Positions 1 through 5,414 of a stretch of 7,628 nt of DNA are shown one piece after another. The notes beneath the pieces are model-generated. The model did no database searches. It saw only the letters and a program-made list of their open reading frames with translations, and was not told the origin of the DNA. Both the position numbers and the translations under genes were made by a program. How positions within the stretch are numbered: position 1 is the first letter of the stretch; every line of letters begins with the position of its first letter. This stretch comes from an uncultured Pseudanabaenaceae cyanobacterium (lineage in GTDB: Bacteria > Cyanobacteriota > Cyanobacteriia > PCC-9006 > JAAUQQ01), in assembly GCA_938015405.1 (NCBI GenBank), contig CALLPZ010000198.1, forward strand, positions 1 to 7,628. Direction: 5' to 3'.

Positions 1-1541
1 GTTGTTTTACCTGCGCCACTGCTGGCACCAATCGTGCCACCTAGGCGATGAACCAATCCCTGGACCAGAGCGAGGCCCAATCCTGTCCCGGCCTGACCCC
101 AGGGATCGGAGCTAGGGACGCGATAGAACTTTTCGAAAATACGCTTGAGTTCGACTGCCGAAATCTCAGAGCCTCGATTACTCACCTGGAAACGTAACTT
201 GTCACCAATCGAGAGAACAGACACCGTGATGTCATGCTCTGCCGGAGTGTACTTACAAGCATTGTTGATTAGCTCAGCCATGACACGGTTGAGACTGCTC
301 TGGTGGGTCGAGAAGGAAATCGGTTGCTTGGGCAGATGAACCGTCAGCTTTTGGCGGCGCTGCTCCATACGGGAATGGAAGGGCTCAATAATCCGCTCCA
401 ACCAACTATTGATTTCAATGGACTGGCTCGGTAACTCCTTGCCACTCTGCTCCATCTCCTGGAGGTCCAACAAGTCGTTGATCAGGTTAATTTCCCGAGA
501 ACATTCACCCCGCAGGATATTGAGGTAGTGATCCAAACGCTGAGCTGGGGAAGCACTGCCATTCTTGCCCGGCTTCTGGGCACTGCGACGGGACTTCAAC
601 GTGGCATCGATCACCGTAGACAGCATCTCGATCGCCATCTTCATGTTGGTCATGGGCGTCCGCAGCTCGTGGGACACCGTACTGAGGAAATCATCCTTAA
701 GCTGGTTCAAACGCTCCAGCATTTTGACCTGGGCTTGGGCGGCTTGGTAAAGGCGGGCCTGGCGAATGGCGATCGCGCATTGGTTAGCCACCTGCTGCAC
801 CAGACGAATTTCCAAATCATCAAAGGTGTAGTCCTTGTGATTCACCAACCACAGGTCACCCATTACTCCTTGATCATCCACGATGGGACAAGCCAACATG
901 GAAGAACGACCCCGCTCAGGGTGGGGAGAAAGGGAACAGAACTGAAAATACTGACCATCCAGCAACTGCTCGTAGAGCTGGGGAGCATTAGTCATCTTGG
1001 CCACCCGCCCCTGGTAGGCCGGGCTAGCCGAAGCATACTCATAGGTCACCGTCGAGGTGCCTTCGGTCAAGTCATAAAGTGCTGCGTTACAGCCATTGGA
1101 ATTGAGCACCACCGCCAATTCCTGGACCGCCGCTTCCAAAATTTGATGCTCATCCAGGCTGTCGCGAACCCGGTCAGTCACCCGCTTCAGCGCCGCTTCA
1201 TAGGCCAGGGCATGTTCCAACTGAGCCGTGCGGTCCGCCATGGCCCGCTGCAGCATCTCATTCAAGCGGATGAGGGCATCAATTTGCTCCTGGGGATCCG
1301 CTGTCGCGCGATTCTCTTCCTTCTGCATTGAAATGGCTTTCAATGCAGCCAGTTGCTGCTCGAAGAACCCTTCTGGCTGTGCCCCTGGCATGTCAGGCAA
1401 AAAGTCCGAAACGGACCCTGAAGGCTTGTTGGCCCCTAGAGACATCCGCAACCCCTGGGAGGAGGAATTGACACTCCCCCAGGTGGGAGTGTTGCCAAAG
1501 CTGGCATTCTTCTGAGTTGGAGCGGAGCTTTCAGTAGACAT
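1..1541 (-). CDS. GAF-domain sensor histidine kinase (C-terminus cut by window edge)
   Basis: The minus strand is open from ATG 1541 to the left edge: 513 codons, with only the last residues missing. The encoded protein is a two-component kinase expected to autophosphorylate a histidine and pass the phosphate to a response regulator. Residues 1-60 are Ser/Pro/Gly-rich and probably disordered. Residues 61-115 are charged and helical, likely coiled coil. Residues about 121-268 form a GAF domain. The HisKA domain has the H-box SHELRTPMTNMK, with phospho-acceptor His291. The ATPase domain has an N-box (ELINNACKYTP, Asn426-427), a G1-like VSNRGSEI (455-460), an F-box (IFEKFYR) and G2 GTGLGLAL (485-492). 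No signal peptide or membrane segment is seen, so it is cytoplasmic. The G1 aspartate is replaced by Asn455. No GAF cysteine sits in a recognisable bilin-attachment motif, so the ligand is unknown. No Shine-Dalgarno precedes the start. No cognate regulator lies in the window. The family is certain; the specific role is unknown. Confidence 0.95.
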   Translation of the reverse strand, partial: MSTESSAPTQKNASFGNTPTWGSVNSSSQGLRMSLGANKPSGSVSDFLPDMPGAQPEGFFEQQLAALKAISMQKEENRATADPQEQIDALIRLNEMLQRAMADRTAQLEHALAYEAALKRVTDRVRDSLDEHQILEAAVQELAVVLNSNGCNAALYDLTEGTSTVTYEYASASPAYQGRVAKMTNAPQLYEQLLDGQYFQFCSLSPHPERGRSSMLACPIVDDQGVMGDLWLVNHKDYTFDDLEIRLVQQVANQCAIAIRQARLYQAAQAQVKMLERLNQLKDDFLSTVSHELRTPMTNMKMAIEMLSTVIDATLKSRRSAQKPGKNGSASPAQRLDHYLNILRGECSREINLINDLLDLQEMEQSGKELPSQSIEINSWLERIIEPFHSRMEQRRQKLTVHLPKQPISFSTHQSSLNRVMAELINNACKYTPAEHDITVSVLSIGDKLRFQVSNRGSEISAVELKRIFEKFYRVPSSDPWGQAGTGLGLALVQGLVHRLGGTIGASSGAGKT

Positions 1542-1835
1542 GGGGGCAGGCGGGGGAATAGCGAGCAATCTGTCCGCAAAGGGACCAATGTCTCAAAAAC
1601 GGGAGCCCAAATAGCTGAGCTAGCAAACAAAGCAATTAGGCAGTCTAATCAACAGGCCCAAAAGCTTTAGGTATCAGGCTTGACTGTGCTCCTAGTTTGC
1701 CCACTGCTACCCTCAAGTGCACAGATGGAGACTACGCAAATAGCAGAAGCTCTGGAAAAGGGAAATTAGTACATTCCACGGGGGTTGTAAGCCCTTAGAG
1801 GTGTCATCCCTCGAGAATCCACTCAAGGCATTTAT

Positions 1836-1922
1836 ATGGATTTGCAGGAAATTTGCTCTGGTCTACGCGCTGCAACGGAAGACGGCCATTTTTTGCGCAA
1901 ATTCTTGGGGATAGAGTTCTAG
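1836..1922 (+). CDS. Candidate small ORF, 28 aa, unknown function
   Basis: An ATG at 1836 opens 28 codons ending in TAG at 1920-1922. The peptide begins MDLQEICSGL and ends FLRKFLGIEF. It is mixed-charge, has no membrane segment and belongs to no family I recognise. The main support is an AAGG at 1825-1828, seven bases before the ATG, which is ideal Shine-Dalgarno spacing and better than most genes in this window have. It lies alone in a long intergenic region, opposite in strand to both neighbours. An ORF this short is common by chance, so it is only a candidate. Confidence 0.2.
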   Translation: MDLQEICSGLRAATEDGHFLRKFLGIEF

Positions 1923-1970
1923 ATGCAACTACCAGATTCAACCCACTCTAGGGAGTAGACAAGTCCTTCT

Positions 1971-2000
1971 AAAAAGCCGAGAAATCTAGATTTCTCGACT
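1971..2000 (-). terminator. Rho-independent terminator of rluE
   Basis: A perfect 20 bp palindrome at 1978-1997 (arm CGAGAAATCT, centre TCTAGA) is extended on each side by a G-U wobble and two more pairs. On the minus strand it runs directly into TTTTT (1975-1971). It begins about 30 bases past the rluE stop. The U-tract is on the minus strand only, which fixes the orientation. The stem is less GC-rich than most terminators but long. Confidence 0.82.
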
Positions 2001-2030
2001 GACCGCAAAGAATAAAGAGCAGTGGATGCG

Positions 2031-2873
2031 CTAAGGCTGGGAAGAATTCCCCTTGGAACGGCGAACGGATGGTTTTGAACGACCCCTACCCAAATTGCCA
2101 TCCTGCTTGGAGTGAGACCCAGAGGCGCGTCGAGCCCGCCTCTGGGCTGCGCCAGACCGACGGTTTCCTCGATTAGAAGGCGATCGCCCCGCCCCCCAGA
2201 TACTGGGCAACTGCTCCACTTCTGCCTGGCTCAACTCTCGCCATTCACCAGGCTGCAAGCCATGAAGCGTAATCACACCCGCTTTAAGGAGCCCAGGCTC
2301 ACCTTGCACTGCCCCCTCAACTGCATCGTGACTCGACGACGGCTCAGGCTTGGACTGGTCGGGCTGCACAGCTCCCATCCCCACACGCACAAGGCGGAGG
2401 GTGGGATGACCAACTGCTGCCGTCATACGGCGCACTTGACGATTACGCCCCTCCGTCAAAGTCAAACTCAACCAAGCCGTTGGCACGGTCTTGCGAAAGC
2501 GAATCGGCGGCTCCCGAGGCGGAAGATCCGGCTCTGGCTCCAAGAGTGACACCTCTGCGGGCAGCGTTTGATAGCCCCCTTTAATCATGACGCCGCTACG
2601 CAACTGTTCTAAAGCTTCTGCACCAGGACAACGCTCCACCTGGACCCAATAGGTACGGGGATGCTGGAACTGGGGATGGGTTAAGCGGTGCTTCATCGCC
2701 CCATGATCGGTTAAGAGCAAAAGACCTTCACTATCTCGGTCCAACCGCCCCACGGAGTAAACATCAGGAACATCAATGAAATCTTTGAGCGTAGGGCAGG
2801 CCAAGTCATCAGGATTTGTGAACTGGCAAAGCACGTCGAATGGCTTATAGAAAAGTAGATAGCGATGTGACAT
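2031..2873 (-). CDS. rluE: 23S rRNA pseudouridine synthase, RluE type
   Basis: This 280 aa member of the RsuA/RluB/RluE/RluF family converts a uridine in large-subunit rRNA to pseudouridine (U2457 in E. coli, by homology). It lacks an N-terminal S4 domain, as RluE does, and opens with the RluE-like YLLFYKPFDVLCQFT. Motif II is GRLDRDSEGLLLLT, with catalytic Asp45. The conserved core continues through PPIRFRKTVPTAWL (122-135), EGRNRQVRRM (141-150) and PTLRLVRVGMG (157-167), and ends with LQPGEWREL (206-214). Two oddities stand out. About 26 extra residues (171-196, Pro/Ser/Glu-rich) separate the MG strand from the final ITLHGL strand, which are almost contiguous in E. coli RluE. A Ser/Arg/Gly-rich basic tail covers 228-280. 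The start is fixed by a GGGAGG Shine-Dalgarno five bases upstream. It is divergent from psaD and followed by its own terminator. Confidence 0.95.
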   Translation of the reverse strand: MSHRYLLFYKPFDVLCQFTNPDDLACPTLKDFIDVPDVYSVGRLDRDSEGLLLLTDHGAMKHRLTHPQFQHPRTYWVQVERCPGAEALEQLRSGVMIKGGYQTLPAEVSLLEPEPDLPPREPPIRFRKTVPTAWLSLTLTEGRNRQVRRMTAAVGHPTLRLVRVGMGAVQPDQSKPEPSSSHDAVEGAVQGEPGLLKAGVITLHGLQPGEWRELSQAEVEQLPSIWGAGRSPSNRGNRRSGAAQRRARRASGSHSKQDGNLGRGRSKPSVRRSKGNSSQP

Positions 2874-2878
2874 AGTCG

Positions 2879-2884
2879 CCTCCC
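2879..2884 (-). promoter_or_regulatory. Shine-Dalgarno of rluE
   Basis: GGGAGG on the minus strand lies five bases before ATG 2873. It is the only canonical ribosome binding site among the certain genes here and settles the rluE start. Confidence 0.8.
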
Positions 2885-2923
2885 GAACGGCCTAGGCGAT
2901 TCAGCAACAAAGCCGCTTAATGT

Positions 2924-2946
2924 TGTCTGAAGAACTGTAACAGTTC
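2924..2946. promoter_or_regulatory. Candidate operator in the rluE/psaD divergent promoter region: perfect inverted repeat overlapping an HLR1-like site
   Basis: GAACTG-TAA-CAGTTC at 2932-2946 is a perfect 15 bp inverted repeat. It lies 69 bp upstream of the psaD ATG and 59 bp upstream of the rluE ATG. Read on the minus strand from 2941 to 2924, the sequence GTTACAGT-TC-TTCAGACA matches the HLR1 arrangement (two (G/T)TTACA(T/A)(T/A) repeats, 2 bp apart) at 7/8 and 5/8 positions. HLR1 is the RpaB site known upstream of photosystem I genes in other cyanobacteria. The repeat is seen directly; the RpaB assignment is inference. The core promoters are unclear: TACGCT at 2959-2964 is a weak psaD -10 candidate. 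Confidence 0.4.
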
Positions 2947-3014
2947 AAATGTTTTCGCTACGCTATCAGGGAGACTGGGCCTAGGATTCCATTAAAACCT
3001 TCATAGCGATTCCT

Positions 3015-3443
3015 ATGTCACAAGAGCTAAGTGGACAGGCCCCCAAGTTTGGTGGAAGCACCGGCGGCCTTCTTAAAAGTGCAGAAGTCGAAGAAAAGTA
3101 CGCTATTACTTGGACCAGCTCGAAAGAGCAGGTCTTTGAAATGCCTACCGGTGGCGCAGCCACAATGAACGAGGGAGAAAATCTCCTGTACTTGGCTCGC
3201 AAAGAGCAGTGCCTGGCTTTGGGTACTCAACTGCGCACCAAGTTCAAGCCTAAGATCGATGACTACAAGGTCTATCGTGTCTTCCCCAGCGGTGATACCC
3301 AGTATCTCCACCCCGCTGATGGTGTCTTCCCTGAGAAGGTGAATGAAGGCCGCGAGAAAGTGAACCACAACGCTCGCTCCATCGGCGAGAACGTTGAGCC
3401 TGCCAAGGTTAAGTTCTCTGGCAACGCACCCTACGACGTTTAG
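3015..3443 (+). CDS. psaD: Photosystem I reaction center subunit II (PsaD)
   Basis: The 142 aa product is the usual length for cyanobacterial PsaD. This extrinsic subunit sits on the cytoplasmic (stromal-side) face of photosystem I, helps assemble and stabilise PsaC and forms part of the ferredoxin docking site. The sequence is typical throughout: GQAPKFGGSTGGLL at 7-20, EEKYAITWTS, the basic stretch LGTQLRTKFKPKIDDYKVYRVFPSG, then QYLHPADGVFPEKVNEGR and the C-terminal GNAPYDV. It is soluble, with no membrane segment, as expected. The ATG at 3015 gives the conserved N-terminus MSQ; there is no Shine-Dalgarno. It is transcribed away from rluE, carries a possible high-light control site about 70-90 bp upstream and is followed by a strong terminator. 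The next gene, trpE, is also its neighbour in Synechocystis PCC 6803. Confidence 0.99.
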   Translation: MSQELSGQAPKFGGSTGGLLKSAEVEEKYAITWTSSKEQVFEMPTGGAATMNEGENLLYLARKEQCLALGTQLRTKFKPKIDDYKVYRVFPSGDTQYLHPADGVFPEKVNEGREKVNHNARSIGENVEPAKVKFSGNAPYDV

Positions 3444-3502
3444 TCACCTCTAGGCATATTGGAAGTTGGTCCATCGCGTTCAGCCTCCCCTATCCTAGAA
3501 TT

Positions 3503-3548
3503 TGGCAGTCAGTGCTGAGTAAATCTCACGCTGGCTGCCATAATTTTT
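3503..3548 (+). terminator. Rho-independent terminator after psaD
   Basis: The arms TGGCAG (3503-3508) and CTGCCA (3535-3540) pair perfectly. The stem continues inward through TCAGTG/CGCTGG (with G-U pairs) and, after a small interior bulge, GAG/CTC around a TAAAT loop. TAATTTTT (3541-3548) follows at once. The hairpin starts 59 bases past the psaD stop and ends 64 bases before the trpE ATG, so it probably insulates the two genes. A role as a control point for trpE readthrough is possible but not shown. Confidence 0.85.
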
Positions 3549-3612
3549 GCAGTGGTCGCTTTCCCTCAATTTAGATATCGGCTGCTGGCACTCGCAAATC
3601 TTTCCCGCCCCC

Positions 3613-5136
3613 ATGATCCTTCCAAGCTTTGACGACTTTAAGGCCCTCGCGGCCCAGGGCAATTTTGTGCCGGTCTATCAAGAATGGGTAGCGGATCTCG
3701 ACACGCCGGTTTCAGCTTGGTATCGCGTCTGTGCGGGCCAGCCCTACAGTTTTTTGCTGGAGTCTGTGGAGAGTGGCAAGCTAGGCCGCTACAGCTTCTT
3801 GGGCTGTAATCCACTGTGGACCCTGGAAGCGAGGGGACAGGAGACGACCCAGACCTTCCGAGATGGCTCCACCCAGGTCCACCAGGGCGACCCGTTCCAA
3901 ACCATTAGCAATTGCATTGAGCCCTATCAGCCGGTGAAGCTGCCCCAGCTACCGCCGGGCATTGGCGGGTTGTTTGGCTTTTGGGGTTATGAGTTGATCC
4001 ATTGGATTGAGCCTCGGGTGCCGGTGTATGAGCCGGAGGAAGGGGACTTTCCCGATGGGCTATGGATGCAGATTGATAGTCTGCTGGTGTTTGACCAGGT
4101 GCAGCGTAAGATTTGGGCGATCGCCTATGCAGATCTCCAGTCTGAGCCAGACCTGGAGAAGGCCTATAAGGCAGCCTGCGATCGCGTCTGCCAACTCGTC
4201 TCCAAGTTGCAAACGCCCCTCGCCGCAGACAGCACGCTACTGCCCTGGCGCGCCCCTGGTGCCGCCGATGCTCCCGAGGTGGAATTCACCAGCAACATCA
4301 CTAAGGAGCGCTTCTGCGCCAATGTGGACAAGTCTAAGGACTACATCAAGGCGGGCGATATCTTCCAGGTGGTCCTGTCTCAGCAGCTCACCACTCAGTT
4401 CCAAGGCGACCCTTTCCAGCTGTATCGCTCCTTGCGACTGGTGAATCCATCGCCCTATATGTCCTATTTCAACTTCAAGAACTGGCAGCTAATTGGCTCT
4501 AGCCCTGAGGTGATGGTTAAGGCAGAGCTGGATGCCGAGGGTGAGTCGAGAATCGCGACGGTGCGGCCCATTGCAGGCACGCGTCCCAGGGGTAAGAGTG
4601 AAGCAGAGGATGTGGCTTACGAGAAAGACTTGTTAGCTGACCCTAAGGAAGTGGCGGAGCATGTCATGTTGGTTGACCTGGGTCGCAATGATCTGGGTCG
4701 GGTCTGCGAAGCAGGCACCGTCGAAGTTGATGAGCTGATGGTGATTGAGCGTTATTCCCATGTGATGCATATTGTCAGCAATGTGATTGGCAAGCTGGAT
4801 CCAACGATGGATGCCTGGGATTTGCTGAAGGCTTGTTTTCCGGCGGGGACGGTGAGTGGTGCGCCGAAGATTCGGGCGATGGAGATTATCCATGAGTTGG
4901 AGGCCTGTCGTCGGGGTCCCTATTCTGGAGTGTATGGTTTCTATGATTTTGAGGGTCAGCTGAATAGTGCGATTACGATTCGGACGATGCTGGTACAACC
5001 CAATGGTGATGGTAGTCATGCGGTGAGTGTGCAGGCTGGGGCTGGGTTGGTGGCGGATTCGGTGCCGGAGAATGAGTATCAGGAGACGTTGAATAAGGCG
5101 CGGGGGTTGTTGGAGGCGATTCGCTGTTTGCTGTAG
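3613..5136 (+). CDS. trpE: Anthranilate synthase component I
   Basis: The 507 aa product catalyses the first committed step of tryptophan synthesis, chorismate to anthranilate, using ammonia from the TrpG glutamine amidotransferase. TrpG is not in this window. The N-terminal domain (about 1-165) carries the tryptophan-sensing LLES motif at 48-51, so feedback inhibition is probably intact. The chorismate-binding domain (about 225-500) shows VNPSPYMSYFNF (277-288), PIAGTRPRG (319-327), DLGRNDLGR (355-363), AGTVSGAPKIRAMEIIHELE (411-430) and GAGLVADSVPENEYQETLNKARGLL, all typical of TrpE. The ATG at 3613 was chosen because MILPSFDDFK starts like cyanobacterial TrpE. An in-frame TTG at 3547 would add 22 atypical residues inside the terminator U-tract. 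There is no Shine-Dalgarno. Third-position use swings between C-ending and G/T-ending blocks, most strongly G/T after 4740. Confidence 0.98.
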   Translation: MILPSFDDFKALAAQGNFVPVYQEWVADLDTPVSAWYRVCAGQPYSFLLESVESGKLGRYSFLGCNPLWTLEARGQETTQTFRDGSTQVHQGDPFQTISNCIEPYQPVKLPQLPPGIGGLFGFWGYELIHWIEPRVPVYEPEEGDFPDGLWMQIDSLLVFDQVQRKIWAIAYADLQSEPDLEKAYKAACDRVCQLVSKLQTPLAADSTLLPWRAPGAADAPEVEFTSNITKERFCANVDKSKDYIKAGDIFQVVLSQQLTTQFQGDPFQLYRSLRLVNPSPYMSYFNFKNWQLIGSSPEVMVKAELDAEGESRIATVRPIAGTRPRGKSEAEDVAYEKDLLADPKEVAEHVMLVDLGRNDLGRVCEAGTVEVDELMVIERYSHVMHIVSNVIGKLDPTMDAWDLLKACFPAGTVSGAPKIRAMEIIHELEACRRGPYSGVYGFYDFEGQLNSAITIRTMLVQPNGDGSHAVSVQAGAGLVADSVPENEYQETLNKARGLLEAIRCLL

Positions 5137-5203
5137 GCGCAAGTTTTGAAGCGTTTATTCAGTTGCAGGGGCACCGAGTCTGGGCGTTCCGAGCCACAAA
5201 TCC

Positions 5204-5281
5204 TTGGGGACCAGTCCCCAAACCCCAGCCGTATGGACGGAAGCCGTCCCTGACGGGTCACCCTCGCTAAGGGGCTGGGTT
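5204..5281. repeat. Cluster of inverted repeats in the trpE/GH15 convergent intergenic region
   Basis: This lies in the 278 bp gap 5137-5414, which contains no credible gene. First hairpin: TTGGGGA/TCCCCAA with a 4 nt loop (5204-5221; two further pairs close if the loop is only CA). Second structure: AACCCCAGCC (5221-5230) pairs with GGCTGGGTT (5273-5281) apart from one bulge. It encloses a perfect GGACGG-AAG-CCGTCC hairpin (5235-5249) and a small GGG-TCA-CCC (5255-5263), giving a cloverleaf-like fold. TTTTATTTT follows at about 5291-5299. It could act as a terminator for trpE, or it could be a copy of a small dispersed palindromic repeat. The hairpins are seen directly; the role is inference. 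Confidence 0.6.
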
Positions 5282-5414
5282 GCTGAGTTCTGTTTTATTT
5301 TGCATTCAACCCGCTACTACTTGCGTTATCAGCCTGCCCCGGTTTTCGGTTAGGTTTCCTTACTTTTGTGGGGGAAGGGAAAAGGGTCAACTGTTTGGAT
5401 ATCGTTGATCATTC

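Larger units (their letters stand above)
1542..2030. other. Intergenic region between the kinase start and the rluE stop
   Basis: This 489 bp stretch holds the kinase promoter (minus strand, not pinpointed), the rluE terminator at 1971-2000 and a candidate 28-codon ORF at 1836-1922. Two small inverted repeats lie 70-110 bp upstream of the kinase start: TAGCT-G-AGCTA at 1612-1622, and ATTAG/CTAAT arms with a 5 nt loop at 1635-1649. Either could be a regulator site, but both are short enough to arise by chance. I looked for tRNA T-loop motifs, Yfr1-type motifs and long ORFs and saw none. No convincing -35/-10 pair was found. Confidence 0.55.

Noticed and set aside
738..1181. Bilin-binding (phytochrome/cyanobacteriochrome) GAF domain in the kinase
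   Set aside because: The GAF cysteines (in NGCNAA, QFCSLS and LACPI) do not sit in the Cys-His type chromophore motif; a light-sensing role is not supported.
528..1331. Long plus-strand open frame of 267 codons
   Set aside because: It lies antisense to the histidine kinase, whose frame carries clear H-, N- and G2-box motifs; the plus-strand translation resembles no family and is a shadow.
2112..2549. Plus-strand open frame of 145 codons
   Set aside because: It is antisense to rluE, with no recognisable protein and the certain gene on the other strand.
3547..3612. TTG start giving trpE a 22-residue N-terminal extension
   Set aside because: The added residues do not look like TrpE, the TTG sits in the terminator U-tract, and ATG 3613 gives the usual cyanobacterial N-terminus.
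3444..3612. Classical tryptophan attenuator with a leader peptide
   Set aside because: There is a hairpin terminator, but no ATG-started short ORF with Trp codons precedes it. The two Trp codons at 3553-3555 and 3586-3588 are downstream of the hairpin and in frame with trpE, with no stop.
4633..5142. Minus-strand open frame of 169 codons
   Set aside because: It is the antisense shadow of trpE; its low-complexity His/Ile/Thr/Arg content is typical of such shadows.
5079..5261. Minus-strand 60-codon frame over the trpE end and intergenic repeat
   Set aside because: It overlaps trpE antisense and runs through the inverted repeats; no family resemblance or ribosome binding site.
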